A DNA stretch of 64,000 bases from Erythrobacter dokdonensis DSW-74 (GTDB lineage Bacteria; Pseudomonadota; Alphaproteobacteria; Sphingomonadales; Sphingomonadaceae), in assembly GCF_001677335.1 (NCBI RefSeq), contig NZ_LZYB01000001.1, positions 62,001 to 126,000 of the forward strand. Reading direction: 5' to 3'. Below the pieces are notes generated by a model. It was not told where the DNA came from, did no database searches, and saw only the letters and a list, made by a program, of their open reading frames with translations. A program made the position numbers and the translations under genes. Below are positions 35,491 to 42,293 of the stretch, in pieces (positions within the stretch are counted from its first letter, which is position 1; each line of letters begins with the position of its first letter).

Positions 35491-36120
35491 ATGAGCCTGC
35501 ATATCGGCGATACCGCCCCCGATTTCACCGTCGCCACCACCACCGGCGAGATTTCCCTGCATGACTGGGCGTGTGACAGCTGGGTGTTCTTTTTCAGCCA
35601 CCCGGCCGATTTCACTCCTGTCTGCACTACCGAAATGGGCATGACCGCGCGCCTTGCCGCCGAGTTCGAGAAGCGCAATTGCAAGCCGCTGGGCCTGTCG
35701 ACCGATACGGTCGAAGAACACCTCGCATGGGTCAAGGACGTGGACGAGACGCAGGGGGTTACCCTGACCTTTCCGATCGTCGCCGACCCCGATCTGACCA
35801 TCGCCAAGCTTTATGACATGATCCACCCCGACCAATCGGAAACCGCGGCGGTGCGTTCGGTGTTCATCATCGATCCGGCCAAGAAGATCCGCCTGACCAT
35901 GACCTATCCGATGAGTGTGGGGCGCAATTTCGACGAGATCCTGCGTGTGATCGACAGCCTGCAGCTCGCCGACAAGGCGCGCATCGCCACGCCTGCCGAC
36001 TGGCGTCCGGGCGACAAGGTGATCATTCCGCCTTCGATCCCCGATGAAAAGGCCAGGGAAATGTTCCCGCAGGGCTTCACCACCATCAAGCCCTATCTGC
36101 GGCTGGTCGAGGTCGCCTAG
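35491..36120 (+). CDS. Peroxiredoxin, 1-Cys Prx6-like (second copy)
   Basis: A 209-residue peroxiredoxin with peroxidatic C45 in HPADFTPVCTTEMG. The Prx6-type long C-terminal arm contains DWRPGDKVIIPPS; other cysteines occur at 28 and in KRNCKPLG. It shares the core motifs with the peroxiredoxin at 29350-30000 but differs throughout, so it is an old paralogue rather than a recent duplication. A strong Shine-Dalgarno (AAGGAG) precedes the ATG, and a strong terminator follows, so it is monocistronic and probably highly expressed. Confidence 0.93.
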   Translation: MSLHIGDTAPDFTVATTTGEISLHDWACDSWVFFFSHPADFTPVCTTEMGMTARLAAEFEKRNCKPLGLSTDTVEEHLAWVKDVDETQGVTLTFPIVADPDLTIAKLYDMIHPDQSETAAVRSVFIIDPAKKIRLTMTYPMSVGRNFDEILRVIDSLQLADKARIATPADWRPGDKVIIPPSIPDEKAREMFPQGFTTIKPYLRLVEVA

Positions 36121-36134
36121 CGACCCGGCCCCTA

Positions 36135-36168
36135 TGCACCGCCGGGCATCCCCCCGCCCGGCGGTGCA
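36135..36168 (+). terminator. Strong intrinsic-type terminator after peroxiredoxin
   Basis: A perfect 13-base-pair stem (TGCACCGCCGGGC / GCCCGGCGGTGCA) with an 8-base loop starts 15 bases after the stop codon, followed by ACCCTTTT. It is the most stable hairpin noted in the window. Confidence 0.75.
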
Positions 36169-36194
36169 ACCCTTTTCGCTTCCAACCGTATATT

Positions 36195-36225
36195 CGGTGC
36201 AGCGATTGCAATTGATCGGTGCAGC
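36195..36225. repeat. Direct repeat CGGTGCAGC flanking ATTGCAAT upstream of cydA
   Basis: CGGTGCAGC occurs at 36195-36203 and 36217-36225, 22 bases apart (two helical turns), with the palindrome ATTGCAAT between them. It lies 21 bases before the cydA ATG. Possible regulator site; unassigned. Confidence 0.35.
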
Positions 36226-36245
36226 CAAGGGATTAGCTCATCATC

Positions 36246-37697
36246 ATGTTGGAAAACCTCGACGCCCTGCTGCTCGCGCGCATCCAGTTCGCCTTCACGG
36301 TGAGCTTCCACTTCTTCTTTCCGGCCTTCTCGATCGGGCTGGCCAGCTATCTTGCGGTGCTTGAGGGACTGTGGCTGAAGACCGGCAAACCGGTCTATCT
36401 TGACCTGTTCAAGTACTGGCTGAAGATCTTCGCCATCGCCTTTGCCATGGGCGTCGTGTCGGGCATCGTCATGTCCTACCAGTTCGGGACCAACTGGTCG
36501 GTGTTCTCCGATGTCGCAGGGCCGATCCTCGGCCCGCTGATGGCTTACGAGGTGCTGACCGCCTTCTTTCTCGAAGCGGGCTTTCTGGGCGTCATGCTGT
36601 TCGGGATGAACAAGGTCGGCAAGAAGCTGCATTTTGCCGCGACGCTGATGGTGGCGCTGGGCACTTTCGTGTCGGCCTTCTGGATCCTGTCGGTCAACAG
36701 CTGGATGCAGACGCCCACGGGCTATGAAATCGCCGCCAACGGGCAATACATGCCCGGTCCCAGCTGGTGGGCCATCGTCTTCAACCCCAGCTTTCCCTAT
36801 CGCCTCGTCCACACGGTGATGGCGGCCTATCTCACCACCGCTTTCGTGGTCGGCGCGGTGGGCGCCTGGCACCTGCTCAAGGACCGCGCAAACCCGCACG
36901 CACGCAAGATGTTCTCGATGGCGATGTGGATGGCGGCAATCGTCACGCCCTTGCAGATTTTCGCCGGCGACATGCACGGGCTCAACACCCTCGAGCACCA
37001 GCCCGCCAAGGTCATGGCGATGGAGGGGCATTACCAGTCCCACCCCGACGGCGCGCCGCTGATCCTGTTCGGCATCCCCGATTCAGAGGCGAAGACGGTT
37101 CGTTACGCCATCGAAATCCCCAAGGCATCGTCCTTTATCCTCAAGCATGACTGGGACGCGCCGCTCGCCGGGCTCGACACCATCCCCGATGACGAGGAAC
37201 CGCCGGTTGGCATGGTGTTCTGGAGCTTCCGCGTGATGGTCGGCATCGGCTTTGCGATGCTCGGCATCGGGCTGTGGAGCCTGTGGGGCCGGGTACGGGG
37301 CAGGCTTTACGACATGCCGTGGCTGCACCGCGCCGCGGTGCTGATGGGGCCATCGGGCTTCGCCGCCGTGCTCGCCGGATGGATCACCACCGAAGTCGGC
37401 CGCCAGCCCTATGTCATCTACGGCCTGCTGCGCACGGCTGACGCCGCGAGCCCGCTTGATGCGCCTGCGGTCGCCGCCTCGCTGCTGGCTTTCATCCTCG
37501 TCTATTTCACCGTCTTCGGCATCGGCGTGTGGTACATCCTCAAGCTGATGGGCAAGGCGCCGCACGCGGGCGAATATGGCGTCAAGCGCGGCGATACCGG
37601 CCCGATCCGCACCGCCGGGATCACCCCGGGGCTGACGCAGAATCCGGGCGGCGAGGAGGCTCTGCCTTCGGCCAGGCCGGAAAAGGAGCCGGTGTGA
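36246..37697 (+). CDS. cydA: Cytochrome bd-type quinol oxidase subunit I, cyanide-insensitive type
   Basis: Haem-bearing subunit of the bd-type terminal oxidase that oxidises quinol and reduces oxygen to water. The 483-residue protein has about nine helices. H22 in TVSFHFFFPAF matches the haem b595 ligand, LVHTVMAAY supplies a b558 ligand, and GWITTEVGRQPYVIYGLLRT is the family signature. The periplasmic Q-loop is short, as in CioA-type enzymes. Followed by cydB and a DUF2474 gene with 1-base overlaps. Such oxidases tolerate cyanide and sulfide, fitting the adjacent sulfide operon. Confidence 0.95.
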   Translation: MLENLDALLLARIQFAFTVSFHFFFPAFSIGLASYLAVLEGLWLKTGKPVYLDLFKYWLKIFAIAFAMGVVSGIVMSYQFGTNWSVFSDVAGPILGPLMAYEVLTAFFLEAGFLGVMLFGMNKVGKKLHFAATLMVALGTFVSAFWILSVNSWMQTPTGYEIAANGQYMPGPSWWAIVFNPSFPYRLVHTVMAAYLTTAFVVGAVGAWHLLKDRANPHARKMFSMAMWMAAIVTPLQIFAGDMHGLNTLEHQPAKVMAMEGHYQSHPDGAPLILFGIPDSEAKTVRYAIEIPKASSFILKHDWDAPLAGLDTIPDDEEPPVGMVFWSFRVMVGIGFAMLGIGLWSLWGRVRGRLYDMPWLHRAAVLMGPSGFAAVLAGWITTEVGRQPYVIYGLLRTADAASPLDAPAVAASLLAFILVYFTVFGIGVWYILKLMGKAPHAGEYGVKRGDTGPIRTAGITPGLTQNPGGEEALPSARPEKEPV

Positions 37698-38692
37698 TGG
37701 ATCTGACCGTCATCTGGGCTTTCATCATCGCCTTTGCCGTGTTCGCCTATGTGGTGATGGACGGCTTCGACCTCGGTATCGGCATCCTGTTTCCCGCCTT
37801 TGCCGCCGGGCGTGAACGCGACCGGGCGATGAATTCCATCGCGCCGGTGTGGGACGGGAACGAGACCTGGCTTGTGCTGGGCGGCGGCGGGCTGTTTGCC
37901 GCCTTTCCGCTTGCCTATGCCGTGATCTTGCCCGCGACCTATCCGCTGATCATCGCCATGCTCCTGGGCCTCGTTTTCCGCGGCGTGGCCTTCGAATACC
38001 GCTGGCGCGATCCCGGCCACCAGAAGTTCTGGGACATGGCCTTTACCGGCGGCAGCTTCGTCGCTGCGCTGGCGCAGGGCATGACGCTGGGCGCGCTGTT
38101 GCAGGGCATCGAGGTGGTGGACCGCGCCTATGCGGGCAGCTGGTGGGACTGGCTCACGCCCTATACCCTGCTGACCGGTCTCGGCACGGTCGCCGGCTAT
38201 GCCCTGCTGGGGGCGAGCTGGCTGATCTGGAAGCTTGACGGCGAGGAACAGGCCCACGCCCGCAAACTGGCGATCCGCTGGGGCGCTGCGACCATCGTGC
38301 TGATGGGCGCGGTGAGCCTCTACAACATCGCGCTGAAGCCCGAATATGCCGCGCGCTGGCTGACCGCGCCGGAAATCTACTGGGTCGCGCCGGTGCCGAT
38401 CGTGACCGCGATCGTTGCGCTGTCGATGCTGCGGGCGATCCTGAAAGACCGCAACTCCAAGCCTTTCTGGCTGGGCATCGCGCTGTTCTTCCTCGGCATG
38501 AGCGGGCTGGGGGTCACCATCTGGCCCAATGTCGTGCCGCCGGGCGTCACCATCTGGGACGCCGCGGCGCCCGAACGCAGCCAGATCTTCATGCTGGTGG
38601 GCGTCGCGCTGACCATGCCGCTGATCATCGGCTACACCGCCTGGGCCTATTGGGTGTTCAGAGGGAAAGTCGCTGACGAAGGTTACCATTGA
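37697..38692 (+). CDS. cydB: Cytochrome bd-type quinol oxidase subunit II
   Basis: A 331-residue integral membrane partner of CydA with about eight or nine helices. The N-terminus has VVMDGFDLGIGILFPAF and GVWDGNETWLV-like PVWDGNETWLVLGGGGLFAAFPLAYA, both universal in CydB. ATG at 37697 shares its first base with the cydA stop, and its stop shares one base with the DUF2474 start. The open frame starting at 37529 inside cydA is spurious. Confidence 0.95.
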   Translation: MDLTVIWAFIIAFAVFAYVVMDGFDLGIGILFPAFAAGRERDRAMNSIAPVWDGNETWLVLGGGGLFAAFPLAYAVILPATYPLIIAMLLGLVFRGVAFEYRWRDPGHQKFWDMAFTGGSFVAALAQGMTLGALLQGIEVVDRAYAGSWWDWLTPYTLLTGLGTVAGYALLGASWLIWKLDGEEQAHARKLAIRWGAATIVLMGAVSLYNIALKPEYAARWLTAPEIYWVAPVPIVTAIVALSMLRAILKDRNSKPFWLGIALFFLGMSGLGVTIWPNVVPPGVTIWDAAAPERSQIFMLVGVALTMPLIIGYTAWAYWVFRGKVADEGYH

Positions 38693-38826
38693 TGCTTGCG
38701 CCGCCTGAACAACCGCCGGAAGGTCCGCTGTGGCAGCGCCTCCTCTGGATGGCGGGCATCTGGGCGGCGAGCGTCGCGGTGCTGGGCACGATCGCCTACA
38801 TCATCCGCCTTTGGATCGCGCCTTGA
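38692..38826 (+). CDS. DUF2474-type small bd-oxidase subunit (44 residues)
   Basis: Short gene starting on the last base of the cydB stop codon. The product has a polar proline-rich N-terminus (about 1-13), then one membrane helix (about 17-40; GIWAASVAVLGTIAYIIRLWIA). DUF2474 proteins are encoded directly after cyanide-insensitive bd oxidases and resemble the CydX role of stabilising the complex. Overlapping start and stop with both neighbours supports a genuine translated gene. Confidence 0.85.
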   Translation: MLAPPEQPPEGPLWQRLLWMAGIWAASVAVLGTIAYIIRLWIAP

Positions 38827-39167
38827 GTCGTGTGAAAGTCTGGTACGACGGTGCCTGCCCGCTGTGCCTGCGCGAAATCGCGCTGATGCGGCGATTGGAT
38901 AAGCGCGAGGCGATCACCTTTGTCGATGTGGCTGAGGGAGGCGATCCGTCCTGCCCCGTCGACCGTGCGCAATTGCTCGCTCGCTTCCACGCCGAAGAGA
39001 ACGGCGTCATCCATTCCGGCGCGGCCGCTTTTGCGGCGATGTGGCGGGCGATCCCGCTGCTGCGCCCGCTCGGGCTGGCGGCAAGGAACCCCCATGTGCT
39101 GCGCTTGCTCGAGGCGGCCTATCTGCGCTTCCTCAAGGTCCGTCCGCGCTTGCAACGCCTGTTCTAG
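38823..39167 (+). CDS. DCC-family thiol-disulfide oxidoreductase-like protein (DUF393)
   Basis: A 114-residue DUF393 protein with the eponymous motif VWYDGACPLCLREI (CxxC-type DGxCPLC near residue 9) at the N-terminus. Predicted thioredoxin-like redox role without a known substrate. The start is uncertain: TTG at 38823 overlaps the preceding stop (TTGA), while a GTG at 38832 would shorten it by three residues. No ATG is available before the motif. Linked to the oxidase genes by overlap. Confidence 0.85.
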   Translation: MSRVKVWYDGACPLCLREIALMRRLDKREAITFVDVAEGGDPSCPVDRAQLLARFHAEENGVIHSGAAAFAAMWRAIPLLRPLGLAARNPHVLRLLEAAYLRFLKVRPRLQRLF

Positions 39168-39190
39168 CCTTTGGATGTCGCATCGCCTCA

Positions 39191-39217
39191 GCGGAAAACC
39201 GGTGCCCACTTTTCCGC
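39191..39217. repeat. Palindromic intergenic repeat GCGGAAAA...TTTTCCGC
   Basis: A perfect 8-base inverted repeat with an 11-base loop (CCGGTGCCCAC), followed by GCGATGCTC. It resembles a small dispersed palindromic repeat common between genes of many alphaproteobacteria. It lies between the DUF393 and lactate monooxygenase-type genes and may also act as a terminator. Confidence 0.5.
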
Positions 39218-39299
39218 GCGATGCTCCCGAAAACCGCTTGCCCTCAAGCGCTGCTTCGGCTGATCTTATTCCCAAACACCACGGGAGAGACGATACGCC

Positions 39300-40466
39300 A
39301 TGACCTATTTCGGCGCGATGCAGAACGAGATCTACAATGCCGGGCTCAAGGGCATCCTGCCCACCTATCCGGTCGATTTCGCCACTCTGGAAAAGCGCGC
39401 GCACGAGGCGCTGGGGCCGAGTCTCACCAACTATGTCGCGGGCGGCTGCGGCGACGAGCACACGCAGGACCAGAATGCGACCGCATTCCACCATTGGGGC
39501 ATGGTGCCGCGCATGATGGTCGATTGCTCTACCCGCGACCTGTCCATCGAGCTGTTCGGCCATCGCTATCCGACCCCGCTGTTCATGGCCCCGATCGGTT
39601 TGAACGGCGAGGCGTCGCAGGACCGGCATGGCGACATGGCCGCCGCGCGCGCCTCGGCGATGACGGGGGTGCCGTTCTGCGCATCGACCCTTGCCAATGA
39701 TCCGCTGGAGGATGTGAAGGCGGCCTGCGGGGATACGCCTGCCTGGTTCCAGCTTTACACGCCGAGGAACCGCGAACTGGCGACGAGCCTCATCCGCCGC
39801 GCGGAAGATGCCGGCTACAAGGCGCTGGTGGTGACGCTCGATACCTGGGTAACCGGCTGGCGCCCGCGCGATCTCAATGCGTCGAACTTCCCGCAATTGC
39901 GCGGCAAGGTCTTGCAGAACTACTTCACCGACCCCGTCTTCCGCTCGCTGCTGGCCCAGCCCCCTGAGGAAGACCCGGCGGCGGCGATCTTCACCTGGGC
40001 AGCGACCTTCGGGCAGGTGCTGACCTGGGAGGACATGGCGTGGTTCAAGTCGGTCACCAAGCTGCCGATCGTGCTCAAGGGCATCTGCCACCCCGACGAC
40101 GCGCGCCGCGCGGTCGATAGCGGGGCGGATGCGGTCTATTGCTCCAACCACGGCGGGCGACAGGCCAATGGCGGGATCGCCACCATCGACCTGCTGGAAG
40201 AGGTGGTGAAGGCATCGGGCGATACGCCCGTGCTGTTCGACAGCGGGGTGCGCTCGGGCACCGATGCGATAAAGGCGCTGGCAATGGGCGCGCGCGCTGT
40301 GGGCGTGGGCCGGCCTTACACTTACGGACTCGCGCTGGGCGGGGCCGAAGGTGCGGCCTGGGTGTTAAGGTCGATCCTCGCGGAGGCGGACCTGCTGATG
40401 GCCGTTAACGGTTATCCGACCCTTGCCGACGTGCGTGCTGCGGGGGTGCGGCGCACGGATCGGTGA
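39300..40466 (+). CDS. FMN-dependent alpha-hydroxy acid oxidase, lactate 2-monooxygenase type
   Basis: A 388-residue TIM-barrel flavoenzyme of the glycolate oxidase/lactate oxidase/lactate monooxygenase family. The active-site His and Arg are in YCSNHGGRQANGG (near 280), the FMN phosphate loop is around DSGVRSGTDAIKAL and GVGRPYTYGL, and the N-terminal YVAGGCGDEHT motif is normal. Length and FMAPIGLNGEAS suit the lactate 2-monooxygenase branch, giving acetate and CO2 from lactate, but substrate is inferred. Monocistronic. Confidence 0.88.
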   Translation: MTYFGAMQNEIYNAGLKGILPTYPVDFATLEKRAHEALGPSLTNYVAGGCGDEHTQDQNATAFHHWGMVPRMMVDCSTRDLSIELFGHRYPTPLFMAPIGLNGEASQDRHGDMAAARASAMTGVPFCASTLANDPLEDVKAACGDTPAWFQLYTPRNRELATSLIRRAEDAGYKALVVTLDTWVTGWRPRDLNASNFPQLRGKVLQNYFTDPVFRSLLAQPPEEDPAAAIFTWAATFGQVLTWEDMAWFKSVTKLPIVLKGICHPDDARRAVDSGADAVYCSNHGGRQANGGIATIDLLEEVVKASGDTPVLFDSGVRSGTDAIKALAMGARAVGVGRPYTYGLALGGAEGAAWVLRSILAEADLLMAVNGYPTLADVRAAGVRRTDR

Positions 40467-40507
40467 GCCGTTGCTGCGGCAAGGCGATTAACCATGTTCT
40501 TCATAAT

Positions 40508-40516
40508 TTATCCACA
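40508..40516 (+). promoter_or_regulatory. Perfect DnaA box TTATCCACA
   Basis: A consensus 9-mer in an AT-rich intergenic gap, 62 bases upstream of a 51-residue ORF. Only one perfect copy was seen in the window, so this is not a recognisable origin; it may be a DnaA-regulated promoter or a titration site. Confidence 0.45.
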
Positions 40517-40569
40517 GTTTTGCTGTTAATCTGGATCCCATACCCACCTGCGAATCGGGGACACGATCA

Positions 40570-40725
40570 ATGGCAAGACCAACTATCTGGTCCAGCGGGC
40601 CGGATCCCATGCTTCGGACAGTCTGCATCCAGGACGAACATGCGCGCCGCGCGCGTTACGGCCGCATCCGGCCGATGGAAAACCACCGCTCGCTGCTTGG
40701 CCGGATTGCCAGCCTGATCGGCTGA
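40570..40725 (+). CDS. 51-residue basic small hypothetical protein
   Basis: The short frame begins with ATG at 40570 behind GGGGA and ends at TGA 40725, just before the convergent dehydrogenase gene. The product is basic, with HARRARYGRIRPMENHR in the centre (near 24-40) and a short hydrophobic tail. GC-rich third positions and a Shine-Dalgarno support coding. No family is recognised; a nucleic-acid-binding role is only suggested by charge. The AT-rich upstream gap holds the DnaA box. Confidence 0.6.
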   Translation: MARPTIWSSGPDPMLRTVCIQDEHARRARYGRIRPMENHRSLLGRIASLIG

Positions 40726-40731
40726 ACGCGC

Positions 40732-42183
40732 TCAGCCGCCAGCCTTCGCCATCATCACCAGCTTGGTGTCGGTGAAGGCCAGATAGCCTTCCTCGCCGCC
40801 TTCCGAACCGAACCCGCTGTCGCCGATCCCGCCAAACGGGGTTTCCGGCGAGGCTACGATCAGCTGGTTGATCCCGACCATACCGGCGCGCAGGCTGTTG
40901 CCGAGGTAATGCGCCTCGTCGAGATCGCCCGAAAAGGCATAGGCGGCAAGGCCGTAGCGCAAGCTGTTGGCGATCCGCACGGCATCCTCGATCGTGTCAT
41001 AGGGAACGATGCCCGCGATCGGTCCGAAGGGTTCCTCGTTCATGAGCCGGCTGTCCGGCGCGGGATTGGCAATGACGGTGGGCTGGAAGAAGAAGCCCTG
41101 TCCCGCAATGGCCGCACCGCCTGTCACCACCTCGCCGCGGTTGCCACCGACATCCGCGACCACCTGCTCCATGGCCGCGATCCGGCGGCTGTGCGCCAGC
41201 GGGCCCATGTCGACGCTCTCGTCCGCGCCCGGATCGCCGACCTTGAGCTTCGCAGCCCGCTCGGCGAATTCGGCCACGAAATTGTCGTAGATCGCCTTGT
41301 CGACGAGGAAGCGGGTGGGAGAGACACAGACCTGTCCGGCATTGCGGAACTTGGTCGCAGCGCACATCGCGACGGCCCGTTCGAAATCGGCGTGGCGGCT
41401 GACGATCACGGGCGCATGGCCGCCGAGTTCAGGGGTGAAGCGTCTCATCAGGCTGGCCGCAAGGGCACCCAAATGCTTGCCTACCGCAGTCGATCCGGTG
41501 AAGCTGACCTTGCGCGTGACGGGTGAGGCGATGAGGTGTTCCGATACCGGTCCGGGATCGCCATAGACGAGGTTCAGCACGCCCTTGGGCAGGCCGGCAT
41601 CGGTGAAGCATTCGACCAGCAATTGTGCCGAGGCCGGGGTGTTCTCCGCCGGCTTCAGGATCGCGGTGCAGCCCGCCGCCAGCGCGCCGGCGATCTTCTT
41701 GGCGGGCAGGTTCACCGGGAAGTTCCATGGGGTGAGCAGCACCGCGGGGCCGATCGGTTCGTGCGTCACCATCTGGGCGATCAGCGCCTGCCCGCGGGTC
41801 GGGATCAGGCGGCCGCCACGGCGCTTGGCCTCCTCGGCAAGAAAATCAATCGTGTCGCAGGCCGAGAGAATCTCGCCGAGCCCCTGCGCATGCGGTTTGC
41901 CCATTTCGGCGGTGATGACGCGCGCGATGGCGGGCGCGCGCTCGCGCAAGCGATCGGCGGCGCGGCGCAGGATCGCGTAACGCTCGGCGCCCGGAGTCTT
42001 GCTCCATGTCGCGAAAGCATCGTCTGCCGCCTTGAGCGCCTTGTCGAGCTGGGCGGTCGATGCTTTGGGGCACTGGCCGATTTCCGCGCCCGTCGACGGG
42101 TTGACCACCGCCATTTCTCCTGCCTCACCAGTTGCAATCCACTGGCCATCGATCAGCATCTTGAGGGTAGGGTAGGCGGTCAT
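40732..42183 (-). CDS. NAD(P)-dependent succinate-semialdehyde dehydrogenase family
   Basis: A 483-residue aldehyde dehydrogenase. The catalytic cysteine is in RNAGQVCVSPTRF (near 283), the general-base glutamate in TPELGGHAPVIV (near 250), and the oxyanion asparagine in LLTPWNFPVNL (near 150). It is closest in length and motifs to GabD/SSADH, making succinate from succinic semialdehyde. ATG at 42183; the frame is open far upstream but crosses the parS-like site and is not coding. Last gene of the gcdH-maiA-FAH group, with a 110-base gap before it, so it may have its own promoter. Confidence 0.88.
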   Translation of the reverse strand: MTAYPTLKMLIDGQWIATGEAGEMAVVNPSTGAEIGQCPKASTAQLDKALKAADDAFATWSKTPGAERYAILRRAADRLRERAPAIARVITAEMGKPHAQGLGEILSACDTIDFLAEEAKRRGGRLIPTRGQALIAQMVTHEPIGPAVLLTPWNFPVNLPAKKIAGALAAGCTAILKPAENTPASAQLLVECFTDAGLPKGVLNLVYGDPGPVSEHLIASPVTRKVSFTGSTAVGKHLGALAASLMRRFTPELGGHAPVIVSRHADFERAVAMCAATKFRNAGQVCVSPTRFLVDKAIYDNFVAEFAERAAKLKVGDPGADESVDMGPLAHSRRIAAMEQVVADVGGNRGEVVTGGAAIAGQGFFFQPTVIANPAPDSRLMNEEPFGPIAGIVPYDTIEDAVRIANSLRYGLAAYAFSGDLDEAHYLGNSLRAGMVGINQLIVASPETPFGGIGDSGFGSEGGEEGYLAFTDTKLVMMAKAGG

Positions 42184-42207
42184 CACAGGGTCCTCGAAAT
42201 CTCGGGA

Positions 42208-42223
42208 TGTTTCACGCGAAACA
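42208..42223. promoter_or_regulatory. parS-like palindrome, site 3
   Basis: TGTTTCACGCGAAACA matches TGTTTCACGTGAAACA at 15 of 16 positions. It lies 25 bases upstream of the SSADH-type start, between two same-strand genes. Confidence 0.5.
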
Positions 42224-42228
42224 CCATT

Positions 42229-42281
42229 CTGGCGGGGGTCTAACCGGGGTCTAGCCGGGGTCTGGAGGGGGTCAAGACCCC
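42229..42281. repeat. GGGGTCT repeat tract with hairpin, beside parS-like site 3
   Basis: Three GGGGTCT copies (42235-42241 within CTGGCGGGGGTCT, 42246-42252 and 42257-42263) are spaced 11 bases apart and end in the palindrome GGGGTCAAGACCCC (42268-42281). The first 13-mer is identical to 6191-6203. On the minus strand this falls between the fumarylacetoacetase and dehydrogenase genes. Confidence 0.55.
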
Positions 42282-42293
42282 TGCAAGGCCGCC

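Noticed and set aside
40508..40516. Replication origin at the DnaA box
   Set aside because: Only a single perfect box was seen, with no cluster, no dnaA/hemE/parAB neighbour and only a short AT-rich stretch.
42229..42281. CRISPR-like array
   Set aside because: Repeats are only seven bases with 4-base spacers; no cas genes or full-length repeats are present.
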